DNA from: Drechslerella dactyloides
Lineage: Eukaryota > Ascomycota > Orbiliomycetes > Orbiliales > Orbiliaceae
Length of the DNA: 64,000 nt
Direction of reading: 5' to 3'
NCBI GenBank assembly: GCA_020064725.1
Contig: JAGTWJ010000003.1
Location: 682,001-746,000, forward strand
Every line of letters begins with the position of its first letter. Position 1 is the first letter of the stretch. Both the position numbers and the translations under genes were made by a program. Shown piece after piece: positions 11,489 to 23,800 of this stretch. The notes beneath the pieces are model-generated. The model made no database searches and had not been told where the DNA came from. It saw only the letters and a list, made by a program, of their open reading frames with translations.

Positions 11489-14400
11489 ATGTCGTCGCGC
11501 ACGGCCGGCTTCGCGGACTTCTTCCCCGACAGACCGTCGGCGTTGAAAGAGAAGGATAAAGCAACGGCCGCCGCCGTAGCAGCTGCCGCCGTCTCCGCCT
11601 CTCCACCAGCCGCCGCGAATCACCACCACCAGCACTCCAACTCCAATTCCATCCTCGCCCACAAGCCCCGGAACAACAGCTTGTCCTCGCTCAAGTCCGC
11701 CGCAGCTTCCCCTCCCAATCATGTGCTCGCTTCCGGTGCACCAACAACCGCTCTTGCCTCCTCCACCACCACCACCCCTGCGGTGATACAGGCCATCGCA
11801 ATCCCAACTCCCACGGACGACTACGACGGCGAGCTGTCCTCCTCCTCCGCGCCTGCCTCCGGAGAAACTTCCTCGCTCGCCAGCACCGGCTCCTCCTCCG
11901 CGCCATCCTTCCACCTCAACACCCACACCCTCACCCCCGTCACCACCACCTCATCCCCGCCTCCGAGGGTCTCCAGCCCCGCCAATTCCCTGAAGAACGA
12001 AGTCCCGCCCACCGGCCCGTCCAGATCTGCAGCTATGACCATCGCCGGCGGCTGTGGCGACTCGAGCCCCAGCAATGGCTTCCTCGCTCGGCGGCCGGGG
12101 TCCAGCTCCGGCCCCAGGATCTACGTCAAGCCGATGCTGCAGAAGCGCAACTACAAAGTCATATACGACCCCGAGCTGGAAGCCCGCGGGGCCTCGAAAA
12201 AGCCCGGTGCGAAGCCCCAGTACCGCTTCGACGGCAGCGGAGTAAGTCGCCCCACCCACACATACCCCACCTACATACTCTCAGCTGCAATCCTCGAAGC
12301 TGCGGACGAGCTAACGACAGCTGCTGGTTTTACTTAGCTCCCGGGCCCAGTCACGGACCCCCGCTTGAAAAACCCCAACTACCACCAGGGCGCGACCAAG
12401 GGCAAGCGACGGCTACGAAAGGCCCCCTACGAGATCCAATGGCCCACCGACGAGAACACCATCGGCCCCGGACCACCCTGCCAGATCGTCATCTCCGGCC
12501 TGACCCAATTGCATACACAGCAGGACGTGCACATGCACTTCAGGATGTACGGCGAGATCGCGGAGCTCGAAATCAAGCTCGACCCGACCACCGGCGCCTC
12601 AATGGGGCTCGCCGTCGTCCGATACCGCGAGAACAGCAGAGGCAAGGGCTCGGCCCACGAGAGCGCGAAGCGGGCGGTTACAACCGGCAATGGCTCCAAG
12701 GTCGGCATGACCTTCGTCACCGTTGAGTTTGACCGCGACGGCGACCGCAGCCGCCGCCTGATGGACAAGTACCTGGCCAAGAAGAAGAAGGACGCGGACG
12801 ATGCCGCGAGGGAAGCTGCGATCCGGAACCTGGCGCCCAAAGCGCCGTCTAGCATGCTCGCTGCAGCTGCCGCGGCGCCTCCACCCCCGGCTCCACCCCA
12901 ACCGATACAACCGACGAAGGACCGCCCTTCGAAAAGGGACCGTAGTACATCCTCGGACAGGCGGGGGTCTCATCGTCGGGATGCGAAACACAGCGGAAGC
13001 GGCAGTAGGTCGCCCTCCCACGACCGTCGGCCGAGAAGCAAGACGCCAGCCGGCCCGCCCGTCGACCGCCGCACGGTAGCGAAAACGCGCGAGCAGGTCG
13101 GCGACGACCCGTACATCTTCATTCCCGCAAAGTCCATACCGGCGGACGAGAAATTCGTGGTGCACTTGCGCGGGCGGCTGCGGAGATACGAGTGGGATCG
13201 GATCGTGGTTGACGACACGGGCTTCTTCATCCGGTTCGCCAAGTTCTCGGAGGCCGAGCGGTGCTTCGACATGTGCGATGGGATGCCTCTCTTTTCATAT
13301 GAGATGGAGATGGAAATCCACAAGGGCCAGAACGGGCGCGGCGAGTCGAGGTCCACCTCCCGCCCGCGCCCTCGCCCGTTCGACGGCGACAGCTACCGCC
13401 CCGGCCGCGACGACGCCACCCGACCGTCGCGAGAGAAGGAGCGCGAGCCCCGTAAGCGGGCTCCGCTGCACCCCGTTCTCGCGTCGCTCAACGCGATGGC
13501 GGTGGAGCTCAAGAACATGATGAACCAGGACGTCAAGAAGCGATCGGCGGCCCCGTTCATGTATGACTCCGCGGACGCGCACCGCGCTAAGCGCCAGAAG
13601 CCGATTGAGACCGCACCCTTGTTCAAGGCCCCGCTGCCGTACTCACCGATGCACCACGTCACCGCCACCGCGCAGAGCCCGTTGATCAAGGACGAGAACC
13701 AGCAGCCGCCGACGCTCGCCAGCCGCCTGGCCGCGTTGCCGCGGTTCCGCAAGAAGGAGCGGTCGACAGCCTCCGCGAGGTCCTCCGTCAGCCGGGACAC
13801 GCCGACTAAGAAGCGGCGGATCACAAAGGTCGCGCACGTGCGGCCGCTGCACCACCGGCTCGGACGGTACGACTCTGACGATTCCGAAGAGGACGACTCG
13901 AACGTGCCGACGCGATCGGCGAGTCGCGCGTACGTGTCCTCGGATGAGGACGACGCGTCGACGCACCCGGTTGGCACACCTCGGAAGCAGCGGCGGGGCA
14001 CGCGCAGCGTGGCTTCGCGCGCGCTGGACACGTCGGCGTCGTCGGACGAGGAGGAAGAGGAGGATCTGCTGCGCAAGATCTCGCGACGGAAGCAGAAGGA
14101 GCGCGAGGAGGAGGTGGAGCGGCTGAAGGCGCTGGAGCGGCAGATGGCGGCCGGCGACGCCGCGTTGCCTGAGGACATGGATATCGACGATGACCTGTCC
14201 GAGGCCGTGGTTGAGACGAAGCCGAAGACTGCGCATCGCGTTATCGCGTCGTCGTCCGAGGATGAGGATGAGGAGGAGCTAGACGAGGTCGACCTGGTGC
14301 CCGTTCCCGACATCCCGCAGGTGCGCGAGGACCTTTCGCTGAAGAACCTGCAGCTGCAGCAGACGGAGGAAGCGGCGGCGGCGAAGAAGGAGCTGCTTGG

Positions 14401-15810
14401 CGTGGAAGACGTGGCGAAGGGGAAGACCGAGTCTCTGGCAGAAGACGAGCTGCAGACGGAGACCGCGGACGAGAAGTCCAAGGCGAAGAAGAAGCGGCGG
14501 CCGGCGAAGAAGCTGACGGTCGGCAAGAAGAAGTCGACGGCGAAGAAGAGCAAGAAGGAGATCGTGTCGGTCATCGAGACGGAAGACGAGGTTGTCGAGG
14601 ACGAGGTCAAGGAGGAAGAACTCGAAGTCCAGGTTGAACCCAAGGCCGTGCGGCCGACGGACCACCTGCCGGAGTGGGCGAGGCCGACGCAGAGCGATGA
14701 GCCGCAGCGGACGGTTGTCGACGACGAGGAAGTTGTGCTGGACCTCGATGGAATACAGGACTTGGTTAAGGACGACGAGGACCTGGCGTTCCTACGCATG
14801 TCACTCAAGGACGTGGAGCCAGCGGATCTCGGCAGCGTGCAACTGTGGGCCTACCGTCAGAAGCAGATGAAGTTCGTCAACTTGGACGTCAGAGGTGGGT
14901 GTCAACCTTGCATACAATCTAGAAGGAAGATATCGGCTAACCGGAGTGTACGTTGGCAGGCACCACGAAGAAACGCTTCGAGTACGAAGGCTACTACCGG
15001 CCCAACTCGACGGGCTCCGCGCGCACCGAAGGCTTCTCGAAGATGCCCGACGCCGAGAAGTCGCAGTACCTCCCACATCGCCTGCGCCTCGCGAAGCAAA
15101 AGGCGGACCGCGAGGCCGCGACCGCCCGTGCCAAGGACATGTCGCTCGCAAACAAGGAGAGCCAGCCGATCGTCAACAATGTCGTCAAGGACACCTCGCG
15201 CTCGAACCGGGCGAACAACCGGCGCATCGCGGCGGAAGTCAACCTGCAGAAGCAGACGCTGGCCGCGGTCGACGTGCACGACGTGATCAACTTCAACCAG
15301 CTGAAGAAGCGCAAGAAGCCCGTTCGGTTCGCGCGGTCCGCGATCCACAACTGGGGTCTGTACGCGATGGAGAACATTTTGAACAACGAGATGATCATCG
15401 AGTATGTCGGCGAGATTGTGCGGCAGCAGGTCGCCGATCTGAGGGAGCGGAATTACCTGCGCAGCGGCATCGGCAGCAGCTATCTGTTCCGGATCGATGA
15501 GACGACGGTGATTGATGCGACGAAGAAGGGTGGGATCGCGCGGTTTATCAACCATAGCTGCACGCCGAATTGCACGGCTAAGATTATCAAGGTTGAGGGG
15601 ACCAAGCGGATTGTCATCTACGCGCTGCGGGACATCATGAAAGGTCAGTACCAAAACATCGCAAGAAGGGTTCATTTATGGATTAGGCTAACGAACGTAT
15701 GTGCAGACGAGGAACTTACGTATGACTACAAGTTTGAGCGCGAAATCGACAGCGAGGAGCGCATACCTTGTCTTTGCGGGTCCAGCGGCTGCAAGGGCTT
15801 CCTCAACTAG
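11489..15810 (+). CDS. SET1: Histone H3 lysine-4 methyltransferase, COMPASS catalytic subunit
   Basis: Set1 transfers methyl groups from SAM to H3K4 in the nuclear COMPASS complex, marking active chromatin. Four exons (11489-12241, 12338-14894, 14960-15643, 15707-15810) give about 1365 aa. Visible parts: Ala/Ser/Pro-rich head; RRM (about 299-400); second RRM-like SET-associated domain (about 509-580); long charged, Ser/Glu/Lys-rich linker (about 580-1030); n-SET segment (about 1033-1103); SET domain (about 1221-1345) with EYVGE, the SAM-binding RFINHSCTPN and ELTYDYKF; post-SET CxCx4C at the very end (CLCGSSGCKGFLN). The start was chosen because the N-terminus (SSRTAGFADFFP) resembles other fungal Set1 proteins. 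Intron 3 (15644-15706) is 63 bp and free of stops, so its retention would keep the frame and insert 21 residues just before the DEELTYDY motif. Confidence 0.97.
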
Positions 15811-18800
15811 CCGGCCTCACCGTCGACCGACCGACCGACTTTAACGACCTTCAACATCTGTACGACCTGTATTTCAACATCAACATGATCATTCGACTAT
15901 ACATCTAGACATCGACGACCCGACGAACCTTTTATTGTCGTCCTTTTTTTGTGATTCCTTTTGAAGAAAATATTCCGATCAAGTCAACTTTTCCTTCTGT
16001 TGAGAAGAAAACGGGAGCATGCCAGGGGAAAAGTGTTTAATAATGAGGAATACCCAGCACGATATACTAGGAGTTTTTGGCGTTTCCTTCCTTACTTATT
16101 TATCTTTCTTCATCAGCCGTTGTCACGACGGCCACCTTTTTCTTTTCGGCTCCGTTTGAGAATTTGCTGACTTTTGACGGATGTGCGTGCGTGTGTGCGG
16201 GGGGACGCTACGGTGCCCCTCGTTTTCGATATTGATCTATATTGCTATGTGTCTGTTATTAGCGAGTTTCTCTTTTTTTTTCTTTTCAATATCTTTTTCT
16301 TTTCAATATCTTTTTCTTTTCGACGTTCGACGTTCGATTTTGGTGTATTGTATGTCTGTTGTATGTGATGCTGCAGATTCTTTTTGTCCTTTTTGTCCTT
16401 TTTTTCTTCCCTTCTACTTACTCTTCTTGTGATATACTTGGTTAGAGTGTCTGGTCGGACGCTGGTCCGGCTGGACAATAATAATTGTATTTTTTCTTCT
16501 TCTTCCTCTGATTCTTCTTTTCGTATTATCATTTTCGGATCGAATTCATTCGCCGCATCTTGGATCGATGTGGCTGGAGTCGTTTGCGGTAGCATTTCTT
16601 CTCCCTTTTCTTCCTTGATGAGAGGAGTTGCATGTGGATGATGGATGATGCATTGGGGGTTTGTTTGGTGATGTTTGTTGCATGTATGATCTTTTCTTTT
16701 GTATTAATAGATGGTGTAGTGTGTTCTTTGTGTGTGCATTTGATGTCGTTTCGTTTCGTTCGTGATGATGCGGTAGTTGGTGCGTGCATGTGAGGGGGCG
16801 GCGGATGGTGGATAAGGTAATTGAATGATCGATCGCATGATTGATTGATACATGCTCGGAGTAGACGTGATACTTGACCGATAGCTGGATGGATCCGTAG
16901 ACTCGTAGCGTGGAGATGCGTGCGTACCTACCGTGTGTGCGTCTCTGATCATGATGAATGTAGCAATATGTGCAGAGATCGGTGGGCACAAGGGCTTGAC
17001 AGAGGTTGACGTATCCGTATGAAGCGTCGGATGCGGGATGGGGGCGTGAATATTTTGTGTAAACACGCGTGCTCGCTGGCAGATCACACGGAATCCAGAG
17101 CGGTGCAGCCTGAAATTCGCGTCAGTCGCGTCAGCGTGTGTCCGTAGGTGACTTCAGCGACGTGAGGAGACGATGCAAGTATAGTCAGCCAGACATGGAG
17201 GTGACATACCTTATGTATCGTGAATTCCTCGATCAGTGTTAGGCTGGATTCAGAGAGGTAAGCTTCGTGTAGTCGGGCTTTGTGATGGGTCAGGATATGC
17301 ATCCGGGGCGGGAAAAGCGGGAGGTTCAATGTACAGGTCCTATTCGGAGGTTGCTTGCTCGATACATCGATGGTGTCGATGGCCAGCCGTGAACACTGTG
17401 ATTGGCAATAGCTGTGTATTTTATGCACATGGTGGTACGCGGTCGATGTTGATGGTGCGTGCATAGTGGCGATGAGATGATGGATGGTAAATGTATGTGA
17501 TAAGGCGGGGAAATTTGCACTGGCTTTTCAACTCCGAAAGTCTGTGAAAGAAAAAACTTACGGGAGAAAGGATGGATTGATGGCCTCGTGGCCTGATTCC
17601 ATGAATCTGTTTGGTCTCGTACCAGCTCGCGGTCCATCGACCTCCAGCCGTAGACATCAAGTATGCTCCTGTAGCTTGTTAGCTCAACAGTTCCTGATGT
17701 CAAATAGATATACCGGATAGTTGCCTTGTAACGGCGATGCGTGTAAATGCTGATTCTGTTGATCGAGCGTGCGTAATGGTGAAGAGCGGTGGACCGAGAT
17801 TTTTGCTTCGGGTTATCAATAATTGCGGTTGAAACGATACGAGCCTGTATGTGATGATGAGAAAGAAGGGACGCGTACAGTGCATGCCATGCAGACAATC
17901 TAGTGCCGCAAGGTCGATAGTAGCTAGCCTGAGCTAGATCCGGAGACCTGTCGACCGAGGCGATGCATTGTGAAGAGATATATGCATGCTCTCGCTTGTG
18001 AAGATTGTGAAAATGTGTCGCGTGAGAGATGTAGAGGTTAGTGTAATGGTACTGTAGGCTCGCCCCCCACAGCATGAGAACAGTAAAGTAATGGAATCCG
18101 AGATCTGTTAACCTTGTTCCGAAGTTAAAGTGAACGCTTCGCTCGAGGACAACCGATGTATGAGGCTGCCATTTAACTGAAGGATGCTGTCGTAATGCTT
18201 GAAGGGGAAGGAAGTCTCGGAGAAGCTGGCCTCCCGACTCTTGGCAGAGACCGGAGAGGCAGATATATGCATGCATGAATGGAGATTCGGGTGGGTTGTG
18301 ATACATGCATGCGCATGATGCATCGTGAGGATTGGTCCGGTTCGTGGAAGCTTGCCCCTGTGAGCAAACACTGGAAATTGCTGACGATATATATAGCGAA
18401 AGAGCGGCTAATCCGTGAGTGTATGCCTCCCAGATATGGACAAAGATGACAAGGAAAGATGCAATGTTGAAAGATGCCATGAATCGGATCGAACATTAGT
18501 CTCAAGGCCAAGGCCAGTGATTCGACGTCGGGCCGAATCGAGTGTGGTCAAAGAAAAAGACCGCCTGCCAAAACCGTGTTGCCGCCCAAAACACCAACAA
18601 AGCACCAACCCACGTGACTCTCAGCGTGCATAAATTCCGTCTCGACGTCCAAAATTTTCCGCTTCTTTCTTCTCTTCTTTCATTCGAACAACGCAAATTT
18701 CATCAACATTCCCTACTAGTTTCACGAGATCAAAAAGCATTCGCTCGAGGGCCGCTCTATGAGCGCTGCTCCATGAACACACCGAATCGTCTGGGAATGA

Positions 18801-19068
18801 GAGAGCAGAATTTTATTTTGTGGTTGGTCTTGGGTGCGGCGGATTATTCCTTCATGGGAGCTCTACGGAGTTGTGGAATCGGGCGCAATGATCGACTGTA
18901 CATGCATACGTGCACGCGGGTACCATATATATAGTTTTGATTGGTTATGATTATGAGGTGGGATTGATTAAGTCTAGCTATGATACATACATCCGGGGCG
19001 GTTGCCTCGATGTCTACGTTCTCGAATCGATGGAAAGTTTATGACGCGATACAAGACGGTCGACTATT
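15811..19068. other. 3.3-kb spacer between SET1 and the tannase gene
   Basis: The part next to SET1 is T-rich and polypyrimidine, consistent with 3' UTR. The rest has many GATG/TGCATG-type words. A 384-codon ATG-initiated frame lies on the minus strand (17326-18480), but its His/Ser/Tyr/Arg-rich composition matches no domain I know, and the other two minus frames there are also largely open. I treat it as non-coding, with doubt. Confidence 0.5.
16281..16320 (+). repeat. Polypyrimidine tandem repeat, 17-bp period
   Basis: Unit TCTTTTCAATATCTTTT occurs twice in tandem with a partial third copy, inside a T-rich tract about 470 bp after the SET1 stop. It is probably simple slippage-derived sequence. 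Confidence 0.7.
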
Positions 19069-20845
19069 CTATGAATACAGCGAGGAGAAGCGGCATTCCC
19101 AACTGGACGGCAGCTTCGGGTCGCCGCCCTTATAGTAGTTGTGCATCGGGTGCCGGCAGTGCTCGCGCACCGCGCCTTCCAGCGCTCCCGTCGTCGCGTC
19201 GACGCTGTACCCTTTAATCGTGTCGATGGGCACGCCTTCCTCGGCCCACTTGACCATCTTCATCAGCAGGCTCTCCTGCGGATCGAAACCGATGCCGCCG
19301 GCGCCGTACTGGCTCGGCCCGCCGATGTACCAGGCGCCGTTACCACCCGCGCAATGGCCCAGACCTGGTATCATGAAGAAGCGGTAAAAGTCGTCGAGCT
19401 CGCGGGAGGAAAGCGACATGTTGCGCGCAGTGGCGTCGTACAGGTCCTGAGTACCCGTGTAGGGAAAGAAGCCGTCGGAGCCGCCGTGGTAGCTGAGGAG
19501 CTTGTGGCCCGCGTTCTTGAGCCGCGTGAGGTCTGGATAGTCGGCATTGGCGCCGAAGGGATCCTTCGCGAGAAGTTCGTCGATGACGGCGAGAAAGTCG
19601 TCTTGCGTGGCCGGGAGGGTCCAGGAGGCGTCGCTGTAGTACGCGTAGCGGAGGTAGTCAAGGGCAATGCTGGATGGTTCACCAATGACAAAGTTGAAGG
19701 CGACGAACTGGTCGTTGCCGGGCTGATAGCCGTTGTAGACGAAGCGGCCTTTGTTGCCGTATGTCGGCTGGTATGTCTTCTTGACGGCCTCGACTTGCGC
19801 GACGGTGAGGCATTGGTTGGATTCCCAGGTTTGGCCGTCGGTGCAGAGCATGGCTTCGAAGTACGGTTGGCATTTCATCGGGTCTTCGAGGACGCCGTCA
19901 AGGACGCCGTCGATGCCGTCGCACTGCTTGAGAACTTCGTCGTTGACGGCCTGCCATTGCGGAAAGGTGAGGTATGTCGGGGAACCAGCGGGGCCTGTGG
20001 TGTACCAGTGGCTGAGAATTGAGGCGGCAAGGCGATTCCACTGCGCGGCGGGGTCGGCGGCGATGATGCCGTTGTATTCTTCAGGGTATCGCTGGGCCGC
20101 AATATGGCCTTGCCGGCCAGCGCCGGAGCAGCCCCAATAGTAGGAGGTCGTGAGAGTGTCCTGGTAGAAGAAGTTGGTGGCAAGCTTGCCAACGGTCGTG
20201 CTGACGCCGAGACTGCACACATATCATCATTGCAAATTAGCCTAGGTAACCCTCCAAAGCGTATATCGAGGTCAACGTACGCTCTGTAGGCGAAGTCTAT
20301 GACGGTTTCCGGCCGGTTCAGGAACGGCAGGCCCGACATGCCATCGTGCCCGTTATTATGACCGACAGTCGCAAAGCCCAATGCCGCCGCATACGCGATA
20401 TCACCCCACATCAGGCCTGCAATCGCACCGTCAGTCTCTAGATCGCCCTACCGCAATCGATACAACGGAGTTATATGGACTCACAGCCGGAACTGCCGCC
20501 GTTTCCCGTCATCGCGAACCTCTTCCCCTTATCCTTCCAATCGACCGGCAGCCACACCTCCGTGATAACATTAGACGTGGGACTCGTCGTGATATTCAGC
20601 TTCAGCCGGCACATATCCGCGAGGACGACGGCCTCGTCCCCGCAGCTCGGGTCGCCATCTGGGAAAGTTAGGTTGGTTCCTTTCGTGACGTATGCCGAGT
20701 AGAGGACCTTGACGTTCGGCTGCTTGAACGTCTGGATCAGGCGGCCGCAGCGGCGAGTGAAGTTGTTCCCACCAGTTGCTGCGACAAAAGGCTGAGGTGA
20801 GGCGGAGAGGATCGCGGCCGCTGCATAGAGCTGCGCAAACTTCAT
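19069..20845 (-). CDS. Secreted tannase / feruloyl esterase family protein
   Basis: Members hydrolyse ester bonds of gallate or hydroxycinnamates (tannins, feruloylated plant cell-wall polysaccharides) outside the cell. Three exons (20845-20485, 20416-20281, 20212-19069) give 546 aa, a normal length. A signal peptide is evident (KFAQLYAAAAILSASPQPFVAA). The family's CS-D-HC arrangement is complete: C194-S195 in WGCSGAGRQG, D412 in SYHGGSDGFFP, and H452-C453 in PGLGHCAGG. The Cys pair next to Ser and His forms the disulfide that holds the triad in this family. The oxyanion segment TGNGGSSGC is formed across intron 1. Intron borders are standard, 68 bp each. The nucleophile loop reads GCSGAGRQG where GCSTGGRQG is commoner. 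Tannase and feruloyl esterase activity cannot be told apart by sequence reading. Confidence 0.93.
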
Positions 20846-23800
20846 AGTGGTCGTATTGATTAATTCCACTCGATAATGTATCTGTCCGCAAGGCAGCTGG
20901 CGGGTTTTTTGGTTGATTGGTTTTCGATATCGAAAAGGTTGCTTGAATGTGCCAATGTTCTTGTCCTGTTGACTGCAATATATACCCATTCGTATTCGAC
21001 ATGCAGTCCCCTCAACTAGGACCCATTGCGCAACGATCAACCGGCGCGCGGCGCTACCGGTCCGACTGGATATGAGCTCTACTATAGCCGCTATAGGGCG
21101 AGCCAACAGTTCAAGTCAGCACGTCCGAGTCAGACCATGCCGTCTATCCCGCAGCTTTCGATAAACCGGGATCGATGCGTCAAACATACATACCAACATG
21201 CGTATATGCGGACGGACCCACGATATGGCTAGTAGCTCGCGATTCTCCCGGCCGCAAACTGTAAGGAAAGTTATTGCATTCCGCCTTGCCTGCCTCGCGT
21301 CTGCAGTGCAGTTGTAACATGATATCAACTAAAGTAATTAATCGGATAGTCTAGGCTGCAGCGTATGCGTGCGGGCGTGCCTGCATGAATGAAAGCTTAT
21401 TCGTCGGCTCGTCCTCGGCAGCCTCGGAATCCGCGGGGTACCGGGGTTCGGAGCCTCAATATCGCGCGGCCCCTGCAGGTGGCCGGGGTATCTGCACAAG
21501 CACCGAGGCCGACGCGGCGAGCGCGATGGAGACGCGGTGTGTACGTTTAGCGGTACTTTGGATGACCGGCCATCTGTCAGCATGGGGACGGTATACATGA
21601 CCGCTTAAGTAACGCAGGGGTGTAATCGCTGTAGGTGTATAACTTGACTGGCCATCTCTACCGTTTTGGGTCGTGAAACTAAACTGTTGTGGAGTTTGTT
21701 GGATTCCGTCGGTTGCTGACGAGTTGCGCTTCCGCATACGCATATGCAGGCCGCTTACGTTCCTTGTTGATATCCGTCCTCGGTTGGAGTTTCACCACTG
21801 GAGTCTACGTTTATATCTGCCGGCATATCTGCGCATATATTTTACATGAAGAAAGCAACGGGCCTGCCGGTGCACGGGAGCAATGTATTAACATGCAGCT
21901 GCAAAGTGGATGACAACACTAATTATCATGCATGATTCGGTCTTCGAGCAGTATAGACTGTGAATTCCGAACGCAGACACGGTTCTACGATATACTCTCA
22001 TGATCCTCGAGCAAAGACCGTATTGTCGCCTCGAACAGTATATTTTCGCAGGTCATCAGATAGACCCAATCGACTTGCTACAGAGATTACCGTAATTACA
22101 TTGTTCTTTCGTATTTACATGCTTCCAGAGGAACTCGATGAAGCAGTCTCGAAGGTCTTGGAATTTGTCCCACTGTACCTGAGCACTCGGCTTGGAACGT
22201 TTATTAGACGCTAGCTATGAGCGTGACGGTATACTAATCCCCTGCTCCCACCAATTCAAGCTTCCCCAATTCTTTTGCATCGTCCCCACAGTACGGTTGT
22301 ATCGGCAACAGGCATTCAATTGCGACCTTTCAAATGGACTGACTCAGATACTGATGTCGGCTGTATCCTTGATGAGACTGCTGCCGCCTTTCATTCCGAC
22401 AGCACGATATCGAAGGCCCTGACTTTTGTCAAATCTTAACCTTCGGTTGGCTCTTGGTCTTTTGATAATGGGTCGGTAATCGAGAGATTGAACCACCCGT
22501 GGCGCTCACCTTCAATAGCAGTGAACAATCATACTCTGGGCGGTTGGGCCCAGTCCCGTCGTCCCATTTTATAGGCGACGAACATCTGAGGATGCTGGCG
22601 ACGGATCATTGTCATAACCCAGCCTACGGAATACTCTTGTGGTCTCGACCGTAGAGATTATACCGTATTTATTCATATTCATCGTCATATAGCCGTAATA
22701 CTGTTGGATGGGTTTCAGGATGTTTGACTGTCTGCTTTTGATCTTGTCTCGATCAAACTTCGAAAGAAAATCATCTCCAAGGTCGACAGCTCAAGGTGTC
22801 TCCATTCCGATAGAAACACGATTTGCAGCATCTTTTGCTCCTGCGTTCCTCGTCTGAGGTGATTAATTAAGTCGGGACCGCCAAGACTAATGGCAAGTTG
22901 ACGGTCACCGAACTTAGCGACCCGGTTTCCAGCAAGAGCAGCAACCAGACGGACGCACGGCCTCTCTAAGGCATATACACACAGGCTGTGTATATCGGCT
23001 TTATAGTTTACTTGGAGTGCTGGTCTTAGGTTTTGGTCTCAGGCGATTGGATCATGCGTCAATTCTTGGAACTGCGGAGTAATCAACACATTAATTACTG
23101 TATTGTAAAATATACCCTCCAGGGACTAACCGATCTCAGGAGATGGTCAGAAATGGAGCTATTCTGTAAGTCTTACATCCTTGTCCATTTGGCTCTGGAG
23201 ACGTGCTTTCCCGCCATCATAACTGTCCAGAGCTTGAGTTCACTCTTGATTATTCGTGGACGAGTGGGATTCGACGCCTTGAAGGAGAGAACAGCAGTAG
23301 CAGGCTGTAGTAGTAGACCAAAGGTCATCTGTGAGTGCACAAAGGGCGGTGAAATGGCTGGCGAGTCGGATAACGATTTATTAGATGGATTTATGAAAAT
23401 TTTGTTCGATTGGCTTGAGGCTTCCCGGTTGGATAGTGTACCATTTGGGAACTCTATAGGCTCATGGGTCTGCCTCAAATGATTCCGCCGATATGAATAT
23501 CCACAGATAAGGATGGTCTTTTCTTAAATTGGCCGTAGTGCAGGTTATTTACACCTGTCGAGAATCAGCAGTTGGGTCGTTCCTGCGCCGGTTTTAGCTA
23601 ACTATAACCGATGACAGGACCACCGCTGGGGATTGAGGGCACTTACCGGTAGCTGCTGCGACTGCGAACGCCATGTCTTCATGGTTTATCTGGTACGTTC
23701 TTCCGAGCTTAAAATGATGCTTTGCAGAAACCTGCGGCGTTCGATTCGTCCGCTATCTTTCGCCTTGAGGCGGCTATCTCACGCCAACGAGGCATACGTG

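Noticed and set aside
13393..14808. 471-codon minus-strand frame inside SET1 exon 2
   Set aside because: Ser-rich antisense shadow of Glu/Lys/Asp-rich SET1 linker.
23033..23482. 149-codon plus frame and an overlapping minus frame (23173-23478)
   Set aside because: TTG start, opposing open frames, no family; probably degraded or chance.
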